This document shows positions 24,200 to 38,400 of a stretch of 64,000 bases of DNA, one piece after another. The position numbers and the translations under genes were made by a program. Below the pieces are notes generated by a model. It worked only from the letters and a program-made list of their open reading frames with translations, ran no database searches and was not told where the DNA came from. The stretch lies in assembly GCA_018389105.1 (NCBI GenBank), contig JACATO010000649.1, positions 909,501 through 973,500 of the forward strand, in the 5' to 3' direction. Within the stretch, counting starts at the first letter, position 1; each line of letters starts with the position of its first letter. Source of the stretch: Nautilus pompilius (taxonomy: Eukaryota > Mollusca > Cephalopoda > Nautilida > Nautilidae).

Positions 24200-24219
24200 G
24201 GGTGGGTGGGTGGGTGGGG
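24200..24219 (+). other. G-quadruplex motif, single-T loops
   Basis: Five G-runs (four G3 and a final G4) separated by single T bases. One-base loops are among the most stable G4 designs. The motif follows a (GA)n run at about 24163-24182 and lies on the non-template strand of the onecut intron. Confidence 0.65.
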
Positions 24220-24527
24220 AGAGAGGAGACCGTGTAAATAATAAATGGCCGAGCGGTGCTGATATCTCGGTGGAAGTGGAGCGAACCAGAAGCCTACAAT
24301 TATATTGGCAGGCAGTCTATTTTTATCTTCCTTTGTACTAGCTGTTGGTCCTGGAAGATAAATGTCATGGCTGGCTTTCCATATATTCTTGTTGATAACA
24401 CTGGCATAATCGAAAAGTAATTGTCACTAATACAAATCCTATCTTATTTTCATTAGCCTGTTTACTTTTTCTAGCTGGGTTTATTTCTAAATAGGTTTAT
24501 TAAACCCCCACCATCACCGGGGCTTAA

Positions 24528-24540
24528 ATAATTGATTTTA
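24528..24540 (+). promoter_or_regulatory. full-consensus Onecut-type site
   Basis: ATAATTGATTTTA fits DHWATTGAYTWWD at every position. Other full matches fall at 40620-40632 and 54079-54091, in AT-rich intron. Chance occurrence is likely; the site is listed for its closeness to the promoter. Confidence 0.2.
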
Positions 24541-24575
24541 ATTTTGAGTTATGTATACAACAACAATGGTGATGA

Positions 24576-24577
24576 TA

Positions 24578-24614
<37 letters not shown>

Positions 24615-24615
24615 G
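24576..24615. repeat. (CA)n(GA)n microsatellite
   Basis: Compound dinucleotide array in the proximal onecut intron. Confidence 0.95.
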
Positions 24616-26532
24616 CAGAGGCTGGCACGCTGCAGTTGCTGACGTATCATTCTTAATAAATAAACTTGGTTACTTTTATACATGGGGTGTTTAAATTTGC
24701 ATAAATTGATAAAGAGATCTTGAATATTATAATGTGCTGTCTTGTATTCTCAGATTTAGAAATATATGTTTTAAGTTGGAAATGTCAAAAAAAAAAAAAG
24801 TAGGTTATTATTTTAGTTTATAATATCAACATTTTGATATTTCGATTCCTTCATGTCCAGCAGCGAATAACATCAATGATCTAAATCTACCTCTTCTTGC
24901 TGTTGATCCAGAATTAAGTGGATTTAATTTCAGATTAATCCGTAAGCTAGTTTGTGAACAATAGTTGTTGAATTTTTTTTTTTACTTTTAAAATTTCCTA
25001 CTGTCTTAAGGGCAACAGATCTGGAAACATTGTAGTTTTAGGTTGGTTTTCTTATCTGGGTTTTTTTTTTTAAAATCAAGTATTATCAAGATGTGCATAA
25101 TTAACACCGTCCATTCCTTAAAGCTTTTTTTTTTTTTTAATGTTCTTTTATTTTGGTTGTATAACAAAATTCCAGCGTTTACATAAGAAGGCGGTGGCTG
25201 TTGTTGGCCATAAGGTTAATTTTAACCGTCTTCCTCTGCCAAGGAAAGATAACCAGATTTGTTCTATGTTTTTGTTTTTTTGCATGGTTTTAATTAATAA
25301 AGTTAACTGTGTTTGACCACTAGTGAAAATTGATCTGATGGGAGGGAAATGCCGACTATTTAAATGATATAATCCCTTTGTTTATATTTAGACAGTAGAA
25401 GTCATCAGGCGTGTAAATACCAAAAGAATTCAGCAGCGGTCTATTAAGCAGAAAGTGTTGTCGGCCATTATTTAGCCTTGCGTTGTAAACAAAAGTGAGG
25501 AAATATCAATAGCTCATGGACTCTGGGTTACACTCACACAACTTTACGCCCTTGTACACGTGGAATAGAAGCTGAAAAGCATTGCTATAGATTTTTATTT
25601 AACCATAGAATGCAAGAGGAATTTCATTCCAAGACACCTTATGTACAACTACCTCAGGGATGCGAAATGGTAACTGATAAAGTGATTAGAGATGGAACGC
25701 ATCATTATAGTGGAGACAGCCACTTAGTTTACTGTGTTATTGTTATTGCAAGGACATTTAAAAGACATTATTGGTACCATGTCACTTGATATTCCTTGCT
25801 GTGTCAACAGAACCGGCTTGTAAAGAAGTTATTTATAAAATTATTCTGTTTGTGTTTAAAGAAATCCACCAACAGACAGACAAAACCAAGTGGATATACG
25901 GCAGAGCTCCTTCATTGCCCAGGTAAAAGATGGCTTTCTAAGTGTACCTGGGTAGGGTGTTTGAAATAGCCATATCATTAACAGGGCAGGAGGAAAAAAA
26001 CTACAAAACACTGGATTTTTAAGAAAAAAAAAGGAAAAAGTGGTTTGTTTTTGTTTTTTTAAGAAATAGCTTTGATATCCAAACAGCAGTTAGTTCACGC
26101 GCTATGGAGACTTGATTACCACCACGTCGTCGTGGTTTTTCTGCAGGATTCTCTCTGACCCTTGAAATGGCTGCTATGTACTACACAAAATTTGATTTGA
26201 CTTTCTGACCTATATATTAAAGCAGACACTAATTTTGTTAATAACTGTATATTGGGAAATTCCTTTTGCTCTTTCTGCATCTGCCCCTTTTACGAAGTCT
26301 TTTGCAATAAGGTCTTTGGGTATTGCAGAGATAAAATAAGGTACGTTTGATGAATTAATTTGCTCAAAGGGAATATAATAGAAGGTTTTAAAAACCAGCC
26401 AGCTGAAATATTAGCTTTTACTTTTGTTTGTTTACTTTACTTTAAATATCAATAAACTCCATCTAATTTATATATATGTCTCCTTTTTTTTGTCTTTTAA
26501 ATATAAAATATCAGGTAATTAGACTAGGCATG

Positions 26533-26567
26533 CACACGCGCACACACACACACACACACACACACAG
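26533..26567. repeat. (CA)n microsatellite
   Basis: About 17 CA units with one CG interruption at its start. Confidence 0.95.
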
Positions 26568-27460
26568 ATGTTTGTGTCCCTCTTCTGGAAGGAGAAAGGG
26601 GCTGGCTGCACGATACTGGAAACTACGGTTGGCTCAAAAGTGTCTGGAGTTCTCCAACATTGGCTGACTGCACATCACCAGTTTACCCAAAATCTGTGCC
26701 TAGAACTTTCCGTTTGTTTAGATGTGGAGGAAAGCAGAGTGCTCAGAGAAAATCCATGCAGCAGCCCGCTGGTGTATATCTGTTTGAGGTTCGTGTGAAG
26801 AATGCATTTTGCCAGGTGTTTTCCAAACAAGTTCTAAGTTAGTTATTAACTTTAGTTTATCTTGCCCTTTTCTTTCTTTCTTTTTTTTTAAGCCATCTAT
26901 AGCTAAGCCCATCTACAGCTGTGACATGTTTACCTTATTGCTTGGGTCGCACTTATTTGAAACCTTTATCCTGATTGGTTGGAGAAGGGAGATTGAATGC
27001 CCCTTTTTCTTCTTCTTATCAACCAGTAAAGTAGGCTTAGTTTGATAAGGACATTATTAGCCCCGTTCACTCTGTCCTTACGCCAGAGTGTTGAAAAAAG
27101 TAGACAATATTTGAAAGGTATATGGATGTGAAACAAAGTAATAAAATATGAGGGGGTTATGGCGCTGCTTTTATTAGTAGTAGCCATTAATAATAATGGA
27201 GGCAAGTGCACTAATTCCATTGTGTAGGTACGATCAATGTACGTACACCAGGAAAATAATATGCATATTCAGAGAATTGTGGAGTTCTGACCATGTTTAT
27301 TCATTTAAAGTTTCCTCCTCTCAAAACAATCTACTAGCCAGGCACCAACTGGAAGTAGCCCAGTTTGTTCATTTAACAAGTAAAATATTATTTTTATTCG
27401 CCTGTCTCGACAGGAGGGTGTATTTACCTGTTGGAGTGTAATCCTACTTTAAGATAAGGA

Positions 27461-27535
27461 GGGGGCTCCACCTGTGTGGTAGGAAATTGGAGAGCCCAGG
27501 GGGAAAAAACACCAATCACCTGGTGAAGAAGAAGC
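27461..27535 (+). repeat. SINE-like dispersed repeat, copy B
   Basis: Core GGAAATTGGAGAGCCCAG at 27482-27499, followed by a GGAAAAAACACC-type continuation, aligns with the family core GGAAACTGGAGTACCCAG. Only the core region is recognisable. Confidence 0.35.
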
Positions 27536-30500
27536 CATGCAACTGTTAATGTTACTTCATATTTTTTCACTCAGGAACCTGTGAAGGATGATGGGAAATC
27601 ACTTGCTCGGGGTTTTTTCCAAAAATTAAATATTTGTAGCGCAAATATCTGTGTAGCTGATTGTTCATCAAGATGCCATTTTGCATCACAAGTGACCTAT
27701 TATCATTTGTTCGTGTAAAGTATTGAAGGTTTAAAAAATGAGTTTTTACCTTTATCATCCTCATCTTGCTTTGACACAGAGATTTAAATTTATGGCGTTA
27801 TAACTGTTGGAAGAAGAAAACTTAAACTTACAAGAATCTTTTCATTTGTAAGCCATCGGTATTAAGATTTTAACAAGTCTTGTCAGTCAACACCTGGTTC
27901 ATCCTGTGAACTCGGCTCATCTGTCTACTAAAGCTGGTTTTTGTTACTACTCTTTGAATTGGTGACTTCTGAAGGGGTAAAGAAGTGGATCCGACAGAAT
28001 TTTAGCTCCACCATAATAACACAGTCAGAAACAAAGAGAAGTTAACATGTTGTCCGCTTGTTTGAAATTCTCGGTAAGAAAAGAAGCTGCATTTATAGAT
28101 GAACATTCTTTAGACAGATATTCTGCCTTATTTCAGCTTGTTCCTGCCAGGAGCTAATTTAAACGTTATATACACATCCAGCTAAAATTACTGTACATGC
28201 TTAATTTAGAATATGTGGCTGATTTCCAAGATGCATTTTACATCAACATGTCATTGGTCATTCAACCTTTACATAAACTAACTGCTTCTCATAAAAGATT
28301 GAAATATTTCCTACCACTCAAAAACATCAATACCTGTCATTGAAGAGTATGGTTTTCATCTGTTTTTAGTTAATATTCATTATGATAAACTGGATTTATA
28401 TCTGTTTTGGTCTTATTGGCATTTTGAAATTCTCCACATAAAGTGATTATATAAAATGGGTTACAGGTGGAAAACTTGTCTATGAAAGTCACTGATACAA
28501 AGTTTTGGTGATAGATTTGTTTGTATTTCACTTTAGAACTGTTGTTCAGTTTTCAATCTTGGTTTACTTAGCTTACATGATGTGTGAGAGAGAGGACAAA
28601 CAGGCATGGTGAGTGAGTAGTGGAACAGTCCCAAGTACTCTTCTTTCGCTAAGCCTATGGCTTATAACTGAGTAAACTAAATTACTGGCAGTGGTAGTTA
28701 TGTATGGGTGGGAGGATATTAGAAATAAACCCAAAGCTATTTTGTTAGGAAGCATTTCCAGAAGAGAGATGTGTGGGTGAATTAAAAATGCAGATTTGCT
28801 CCACTTTGAAGATATGCATGCATTTGATGGTCTGAATTCTGAAGGGATGCGAAATTTGGCTGGTATGCATACATTAGATACGGATTTATAGAAAGAAGCA
28901 CCACATAATCAATAATTTTGTATTTCTTTATTTGATGGTGGTAATAAGGCAGTGTATCTAAGTTGGAAACATCTAATATCATCCACATGCCTCTCAGTAA
29001 TATTTTCATCCGGTTATGGAACCTTCCCTTCTTTTTTTTTTTTTTTAAAAAGGAGTTGAGATGCAGCAATTTCTTTTTTATGAATGCTTAGTAACACTTT
29101 TTTTGTTTTACTTTATGCATTACGCTAAAGATTGAAAGACTTGGTAGTCAGATATTTTTTGATGTATTGTATTCAAGAAGAGAAAAAAAGATGCCTCCTT
29201 TGCTGCTTTTTATAAAAGAATTAAAACTGAGTCCAAATAAAGTTGACTGATTAATTCGTGTCATGGAAACATCTATTCTGTTTTTCATCATAAATATTAA
29301 CATGGAGCATTGTCACCTATTAGCTAAACAGATAGAAGTACAGGGGAACAATGCTCATGGGAACTCCAGACTATGGCATACGTTGCCTAGCAACGTTGTA
29401 GTTCAAGGCTGGAGTTGTGGAAACTGTCCAGCAATTGGACATTACAAGTTTTCTGTTTTTATTATGACATTTTTATAGAAGCCTTAGCTCTAACTCAAAT
29501 GTGTCAGAATGATAATGTTAAATTAATTTTCTTATGTCAAATTTGTGTAATTATATGGCCTTTCAGTTCTGAGCCGGTGAATTATGGTACTTGGCACCAA
29601 GCACTGACTGTAAACACCTGAAAATTTTGAGGCTAATATTGGTTTCATTCAAGGAATATATCTGTAGTTTCAAATAGAAATTCTGAAGATGTCCTATAAA
29701 TGGAAGCATGTAGTGATTTTTGTCAGTAGAGTGTGTCTAAGTTCAGCCATGGTAGAGACATGAAAGAAACACACCAAACGATCTTTGTATCACTTGCATG
29801 CACTTGTTCACCATGTGATGTGCCATATCCAACAATACTGCTGAAAGAGTTGCTCGACTAAAACTGAATTTAGAGATTGGGAAATGCGAGAATTGGCAAT
29901 AAATATGGTGATTTGGAAACTTTCGTTTAACAGAAGTTGCAGCACTTAGAACAACGTCATAAAACCACCAACCTTTTAAAGTTGGTTTGGCACTCATAAA
30001 TAACATTGATCATAAAACGTAAAGGTCACATGCGTTGATCTCATGGTTGTGAAATCAGTGCAGAATAATGCATGCAAGATTTTTAATATTAGATACAAAT
30101 ACGTACATTATACCTACATAATATTAAGGTAAAGCCTAACATTTCTCTTAATTTTAAAGAACAGCTTAAAATGTAAGCAGATTCTGGTCATGGTTCATGA
30201 TTAGAAATCTTTTTATGTCATGCAACAAGGATTTTTGAATGTCCACATACCAGAAAACTGAGTCAGAATACAAAAAATGTTTAGTTGTATCTCACTATAG
30301 GGAATTTTAAAAATCCAGCACAAAAGTGATCATTATTCCTGTAATTTTTTAATACCTGTCGTCCAGTAGAAGAATTCTTGGGAAAACGTTAATGCGTTGG
30401 TGGAAATTTGGCCTTGCATCTTTGGTCTTGGTTTTTGGAAATGGATCAAGTCCACTATGTACCAGATGTTAAATTCTGTTTTTGTCCAAAGTAATACATA

Positions 30501-33500
30501 TAAGAATGAATTTGTGTTGGCGATTCTAAATTTTTATAGAAAAGCGTCATTGAAGGGGTGGGTGGCACAAAATATTAAAGCATTAATACTCTGATGTTAA
30601 TGTCGAAAAAAAATCGTTGATAGCAAAATTTCACCATCCTGATTATTAGTATTTTATGGCGTAAGTATTTTGGCCAGTTGGTCCTAGTCAATTAATCTTA
30701 ACTAGAAAGATAATTAATTTAATCTTTTCAGGCCCCACATCTGTTATGGCGTTGGGGGGTTATGGATCTAATAAATAACACTTATTTTTGTCTTTAAATA
30801 CACTTGTCGTAGGAAAAAACTTTATTTGTTTTACTCAGAAAATAGATTTTTAAAAATGTAAAATAAGGTTTGGGAAGCTAACTTTTATGGTTCTGGTCAG
30901 ACCTTTAACCCTGATTTTAGATGGCAACTGCCAATTTTTTTTTAAAAAAAATTATTATTACAGTGTACCTTTTGTGTTTTTTTAGTTTCTGTAAATCCAT
31001 GTGTTATTGATTGGTAGTCAAAACATTATATTATTGCAATCGGTTTTTAAGTGTGACAGTTTATACATCTGATCAAGAGTCCATGCATATTTAATACATT
31101 TATGAGAGTAAATACAAAACAAAAATGGCAGACACAGGTGTTTGATGTTGTCTCATTATATATCAAAATATTTAAAAGGGACAAAATACAGTCTTAAATG
31201 GTCAAAATCATACTGTGTTTATGTTCCTATTTCAAGCTCTTATCAAAAAAGATAAATTGGATTTAAAATAAAATTATTGAATATGTTCTACAAAACACAA
31301 AAGTAGTGAGAAAAAGGGGAGATTACCTATTTATCAACCCTGATTTTTTTAATTTCATTTTTAAAAGAATGCTTCCAGAACCTCCTTAGAAAAAAGGGGG
31401 GGAGGGCGTAAAGTAATCTTTTTGTCTTTTCAAATGGATTTAATATATAAATATGCAAAAATGGAGATGTAAGAAGATAATCTAAAAACATCAACGCAAG
31501 GCTGCTCTTTGTTTGTGGTGTTTTCAGCAATGGATGATGATTGAGGGTTCTGCAAAAACGCATAGATAGGCCGGGGGGGGGGGGATTAGATTGTGGCAGT
31601 TCACTTAGTGTTTCGAGCCGTCGTTGCACTATCACCTACACGGAGAGACTCTTCTTTTTTTTAACGTTGCTGAAATGCAGTCATCTTGCAAAAAATGTGG
31701 ATGCTACAGCGGTGTTCTGCTCAGACGTGCACTTAAGTTTTCGAGATTTGCTGGAAAGATTTCAATCATCTCACTTAAAAATGACATTTTGAGAAAGCAT
31801 TTGCTCTAACAGTCGGCGATGTTTTGAGTTTATTGTTTTTTTTTTTTAAAATAAATGAAACTGAGCCTAAAAAATGCCTCGGAGCCTTTGAATTAGTAGG
31901 TAAGCATAACCTCAATCGATTTTTTTTTCCCTTTGTTTGTTTTAATTCAAAAAATTAATTTATTTAAAAACTTTAAAAAAAATCCAGGTCTAGAAGAAAA
32001 GGCGGAGGCTGGCTTACAACTTAACTTAATTAATAAGAAAGAAGTTCTTCCATTATTATTTTGAATTGTTAAGTATTGTTGTTAACCAAATGGGTTAGTG
32101 ACAGAAAGGATTGGCAGGAAAGTAACAGAGTTGAACTGAATTCTCTTTTCTTTTTTGCCTTAAAAGGAAAAACGGACTTTGCCATCAACAAACTGCTATC
32201 AGCGGCTGTATAAATGGCGGGCCAAATTATCAGGCAAGGAAGCCCTGTTTACTGCTTAAGGTTGCACGGACTTGCACTTAGTATTATTTATGGACTGAAA
32301 CAGGCCGATAGGTTGTGAATTTGCTCGATGCATTTCCCCAACACGTGATTTGAATGTTGCTTATCTGCCAATACATAGTAAATAGAGGTACGGTTTCTGT
32401 GAGTGTCCATGATATCTCATTTTTTGTACCAAGGTATTAGAGTTGTCTTAAACGTTTCGTGTTTACTGAATTTTAAAGAAAATAATTTTGGTATGGAAAT
32501 TTCTTGTTTTTACGAGTTTACAGTTTTGTTCAGACTAACTAATTATGATTTTATTTCCGTCAATATGAAAACGGGTTGGCATATGTTATCGTTTCGGTCA
32601 TCTGTCTTAGTGCCATCTTCAGTAACAATGTGACATTGCTGTTTTGACAGCAGAACTTGCTTATGAATTATTCAGAGAAGTGATGGCATGTCTTGTACCA
32701 TCCTGCTTTTTCACCTGTGGTACAAAGGCCCTACTAGAAGTTTCCATCTTTAGATGAAGAAAGAAACCGTTGAGAGGGTGGCAGCTGGTGATCTCTATGA
32801 CTATGAATCTTGTAGAAACTTCCTCGCACCAAAAAAAAAAAAAAAATGTGAAGGTGGATTTGAAAGGTATTTCGGTATTTTATAACAACGTAATGTATAC
32901 TTGTTTGTTATTGTTTTCCAAGTTGCATCAGACTTTTCAAAATGATGCATATGTTGTTGTTTTTTTCTCCATAGTACCATAATATGGCATTCAATCACAA
33001 CAATGAAGGTGCACTACAAATTACATTAGCACAGAGATATCTGAATGAATTACTTTCCAGAATTGTTTATATTTGTCAACTGGACTTTTCATGTCAAAAC
33101 AAAAGAGTGACTTTCATCAAATAATTTTGCAAGATCTGTTTAAAATAGTGACTGCTAATTGAAAAGTTCTATCTAAATTTCAGTTTCTCTGTTTAAATTT
33201 TTGTTTATTTTTTTCCATTTTGAGTGGAATGAATGTTTAAAAGATCCGGAGGTGATAAAAATTTTTTTCTTTTCAAATTTCTCCACTAAATACTTAGCTA
33301 GGTTAAAGTCAGGACCTATTATGGTTTAAACTAGCTTAATTCATCAGGTAAAGAGTGAGGTAAGTAATTTCTGAACTGGCAAGGCTGTCACTGTTCTGCC
33401 ATTTAGGTACTAGCTGGCGGTTTATTCCACTCTACGGTTCTGCTACCAAAAATGTCTTCTAATATATTTTCTGTTTGTGGTTTAACTGATTATGGTTGCT

Positions 33501-35799
33501 AATATTTCTTGATAACTCCCAAACTTATTAATACTCAGGTTATTTTTGTATACTTAACAGCATTTCATGTCACATAAACATGGGGTAAATCACATATTGG
33601 CATTGAAAACTGTGCATCACGTTTCCCATCATGAGGTCTTATCATGTATTGATTTTGCAACAAAAGGGTTAATATAGTGAGTGGTTTTTCTTCTCTCTCA
33701 GTCACTTACCTTTCATTAATTTGACAAAATGTGCCTGATAAGCATTTTATGTTATTATGTTTATAATGAAAGTCAATTTTTGATCCTCTGGCCTTGTATC
33801 TCTAAGCTATCAATAGCCATGTTGATTGCCCAATCACCTGCTCAAGGTCAACATCCAGGAAAGTTATGTCATATCTGGGAGAGTATCAAGTCTCACCAGG
33901 GACATGGTTTCACCACTATTCCTTGGTTCTACAAGATCTATTCTCAGATGAGAAAAGGACTCCTGGTCCTGGAAAGAATATTTTTTAAAAAAATCTATAT
34001 CATCCAAAAAGTCTTCTAGATAGTTGTTAGAATCTTCCTGGTTTTACCAAGATGAATCCGGTGGTGCAATGAAGTACAGGACTTGCAGCATTCGAAATGC
34101 CTGCCATACAATTTTTGTAAAGTCAGGGTTATTTAGCTGTCAGTGATAGGTTCTGGTAAGGCAACGGGAATTGGATATCTCGTGTGTTCAAAACCACTGG
34201 CAGTCCAGAAGTGTTGTAGCCATTTTAGCATGTTTAAAAGAAAAGACCAGTGACTGAAACTCTAGTGAATACAGTTGAATTCTTCATTCATTTGGCTATT
34301 ACAAAATTCCCAAAAAATACAGATATGGTCAGATAAGAGTTAGCTGAAAAAAAACTATTTATCGAAGTTAAAGATCATGCCAAACTAAAGATACAGTCAT
34401 AATATGGCATTCTTGCTTGAAATTTAGAAATTTCTTTTTCAATCATATTACACTTTCTTATGCTTGATATAAATCATTCTAAGAAGGCAGTGCCCCCTTA
34501 TATACTTATATATCCATTATTTCAAATTTAAAAAAAAAAGATGAATATCATTGGATATAAGTGTGTAAAATGCTGCTTATTAGTTGTATCAGATTTCGAG
34601 TAGAAATAGATGTTAGAGGAGTAACACTCACTTAAATTGATTTTCCATCTTGTTTTCTGTATTAATTATATATTAATGACAGAACTTGTTCTTTAAACAC
34701 TCACTTCTGATATGCTATTTACAGAAAATAGATTCCTTATTAATAGAATTACTCTCTCTCTCACACACACACACACGCACACACACTCTAATAAAATGCT
34801 ACAGAAATGTTATTTATATCTTTGTATTCGTTGCAATTTAAATCCTTGTTCGGTTTAAGTACAAATAAATATACCTGTCTAGTAGAGTACAAGAACCTCG
34901 TTCCATTGTTATGTTACTAGATTGGCAATCAGTACATCCTTGAAAAGTCAACACTGAAGATTGTTGAGAATTTCTTTTGCTGCTTTTACTTACAATATTT
35001 ATTATTGACTTCATTTTACTTATCAGACAGCATTGGTAAATGTACTTGTCACCAGTGGAATTAGTACTTCCTAACTTCTGTTAAGATCAGAAGCTCTGCT
35101 TGGAAAACCTTTGAACAGGGGAAACAATGGGGCTGAACAAAATCCTGTGCATTCGTAGACTTTAGCCCAGCTGTCCGATTCCTTACTATTGCATGTGATT
35201 CCCAAACACATGTTTATTTGGTTCATTATATGTCTGACCACTTTTACTTTTGTTCTGCTTGGTTTAAACAAGAAAGCTGAAAATGCATCTAGGTTTGTAC
35301 TCATTAAACAACACACGTGCGTTAAGGTGTAAATCCGGAAAGATCACCTTTCCAGGAGTTTGCGTTAGTTCCTTTAGGACAGGGAGAAAATACCCGTTAA
35401 TTGCCACAGCCTGACTATGATGATTTGTTCTTCTCATTGGTAATTATAAACTGAAGAAGAAACATAATATTATGGAAAGATGTTAAAAAGAACTAAAGTT
35501 AAAACAAGGGAAACGTTTTATTTTTATGGATAATAATAAAGTTTTTACTATTAGAGCAGAATCACAGACTTTTTTTTTTTTTAAGATTTGAAAGTAGATT
35601 GCTTAAGTACCCAAGAAAGAGAGAGTATGTGTGCACTGATATTTCTTTTTAATGGCTCACTTCACCTCCATACCCAATGCGGTTGCCTTCCCCTGTAGTT
35701 ATTGCTAACAAGTATTGCCATTTCTGTCTCTCATAGGGTTTGGCATTTCTATCTTCAGTAGGAAATGGAAAATCCCTACTAGAGCTCCTCTGTTTAGTT

Positions 35800-35995
35800 T
35801 TGGAAGGAAACGGGGCTGCTCGGAGAGAAACTCGTGTTATTACAAGAGAGCAAGAGGAAGCCTTGCTATTGGAAGTTCACCAAACAAAGTTGTTTCCCAG
35901 TGGGGATCAAACTAGCCTTCAGCGCAAAAGGAGGGTATGCTACACACTTAGCCATCTGCCACCCAAACATGCACTGGGCTCTTCCCCTAATTAGA
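35800..35995 (-). repeat. possible SINE head fragment
   Basis: The minus strand reads AGTTTGATCCCCACTGGG and then TTTGTTTGGTGAACTTCC, similar to a B-box and the adjacent segment of the 62.2-kb copy. The rest is not alignable by eye. The + strand is open in three frames here (66-84 codons) without recognisable domains. Confidence 0.3.
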
Positions 35996-38239
35996 ATTGT
36001 TTTTTTTTTTTTTTTTAAAACTGCTAACCTATATCGTTAAACTTTAATACAATTTGGATTAAATGAGTGCTTTTGGAGATTTTCAAAAACTCAAATTTGC
36101 GGATGTAGATGGCGGGACACCATAGCACTTGCGTCCAGAAGACTAAACAGCTTTTGGGTACATCAAAGTTGTGCAAATTACTGTGTAGCACTGGAGCTGG
36201 TATCTGCTTTGCTGTTATTACTCTTTTTGCCTTCGCTTCAAAAGAGCTCCTCCAGAACACAAGAGCAGTTTCTGAAGTGCCGACAGCTATTGGTTTTAAT
36301 GCATCTACTACTTCTGCTCTCACACTTAAAAAAGGGAGAGAGAAAAGCTCAAAAACACAAGATTGCTCTCTCCCCCAACTTTCAATATCGAGAATATTTA
36401 ATTAATTATTTCTTATATGAATTTGTTGATAATTTTTTCCCTGTGATTAGATGAGCAAGCCTTTTACCCGATATTACATTTATCTGGTTTTATTCTAACT
36501 TTATCCCCAGCTGTAAAATGTAGAGGGGGGGTCCACCTCCCTTGATAAAAGAGTAAGGAGGGCTCTCAAAGCAACCCCCCTCCCTTTTCTAATCATTGGG
36601 CCTTCTCATCAGACCATTGATCTTATCTCTGGTTCTGGTTGACCCTAGATAATGGTGTATATAAGAAATAAAAACAACAAACAACATTGTTATTCAGCTT
36701 GCAGGTCTTTGGATTCTAAGTAGTCTGACTTTATATGATCCTGGATTAGATTGCATGCTCTTTTTTGGCTTTTGCTTCATTTAAGTTGATTTTGGGGCTA
36801 TGTAGGAGTCAGACACTTTCAGACCAAATCCAGAAAATGGCAATACTGCAAATCTATGTAAGATAATGGTCATGTAGGCTAAATATGCAATTTTTAAAAA
36901 TAAAACAAAAAAAATGGCTGCCTGTATTTTGAGAAGCAAAATGCTAGCGATTTTACATGGTACAAAGGATATCAATGGCCAACCTAAGCCAGATTCATCT
37001 TCCGTATCTATATATATTTTTAAAATGTATGTATGCTTGTAACTGTATGAGCTAGGACAAGAGGAATTTCCAAAAATCCTCATATCTGTCTGTCTCATTC
37101 TAATGTAGATTTTAAAACTTTTATTTTTGTTTTATTTAGCCTTTAGAAAAAGCTTTCTTGCTGGTTAAATAAAGGATCTCCATATCTGTCCTGTGGTTTC
37201 GATAATGGAATTTTTGTTGTTGTTGTTGTTTTTCCATTACTTTCCAGTTTAAAAAACTAAAAGGAAAAAACATAGGCAAATGAGAATCTCCTTTCCTCTC
37301 GCCTTCCCCGTAATTTAGGTGCCTAGGGTTTAGGAACAAAAGTGAGTACTTCAACAGTAAAAGAATAATTAACCCTTTACAGAGTAGGTCCTTATATTTA
37401 TGGGGTGGGTGGGTATTGATTCTGACATATTTCCAAGTTTTCACAGGCTGTATAGTAGTTGTATAGGCTTACTACAGTCCGTGAAACCATGGAAACGTGT
37501 GTTTACCGGGTTACTCTATCAGAATCAGTACCCACTCCCTCATAAATATAGGAAAATGCTTCCTCAAAAGGGTTAAAGGCATAGGTTTGCTTTGTAGCAC
37601 TTAGATCTAAACTGACAAATGTAATATAAAATTAAATTTAAATAAATGCCCTTTGGAAAAATGCTGGTTGTATCTTTGTAAGGCATACTTTGCGAACATG
37701 GCGGTCTCAAGATAGAAGCCTGCATTTTTTATTTTTTACAATAATTTCTCTCATTTACTCATTTTTTTTACATCGTAAAAATCATCATTTTATTTAAGGC
37801 TTTGGCTTGTTCATTCATTTAGAAATATTCTGGCTGGTCTCAGGGAAAACTTGCAAGATTGGCATTTACGCTCAGAAATCTTCACAAATAATGGCGGGAG
37901 AGGTTTCCCTGCTGACACTAACTCAAATGTGGGATCTCATTACAATATTATCAAACCTTGCTTGGCTGCTGCTGCTGCTATCACCGATGCATCTTAGAAA
38001 TGTATGCTGAGGATTGTCTACATAAAAATAAAAGGAAAATATTTGTTTAGTATTTTTGTCTTTAACTAGTTGGCTCCATTTTGGCCAGTTAGAAAAACAG
38101 GAATTTCTTTATTTATGATATTACGGTGACCTTTTTTTTTTTTTTAACATTCTGAATCATAAAAATGCTTATATAAACGATTTTCTAACCCATAAAATTC
38201 CAGTTTCTGGCTCTAGCAGGGAAGGAATCTACCAGAACT

Positions 38240-38400
38240 ATTGTAATCACTAGTGGTAAGGGTGGGGGGGAACTGGAGTACCCAGAAGAAACCCACATGG
38301 AATGAAGCCGGAAAAGAAGTGCAATACAAAAATTATAGCATCAGACACCTGGCTGGCTCAGAACTGGTGGGAACTGGATCACCATTAATACTAATGCTAC
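38240..38400 (+). repeat. SINE-like dispersed repeat, copy C
   Basis: GGAACTGGAGTACCCAGAAG then AAACCCACATGG (38269-38300) is the best-preserved copy of the core. The flanking part (GAAGTGCAATACA) parallels copy D (GAGTAAAATGCAAAC). No protein is expected although a 130-codon frame crosses it. Confidence 0.45.

Larger units (their letters stand above)
24616..38239 (+). other. onecut intron, AT-rich segment
   Basis: Besides the listed repeats I see no exon. More balanced islands occur at about 25180-25300 and 25420-25580; the latter has TGTAAACAAA (forkhead-like) 13 bases before ATATCAATAG (Onecut-like). Function is unproven. Confidence 0.5.
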
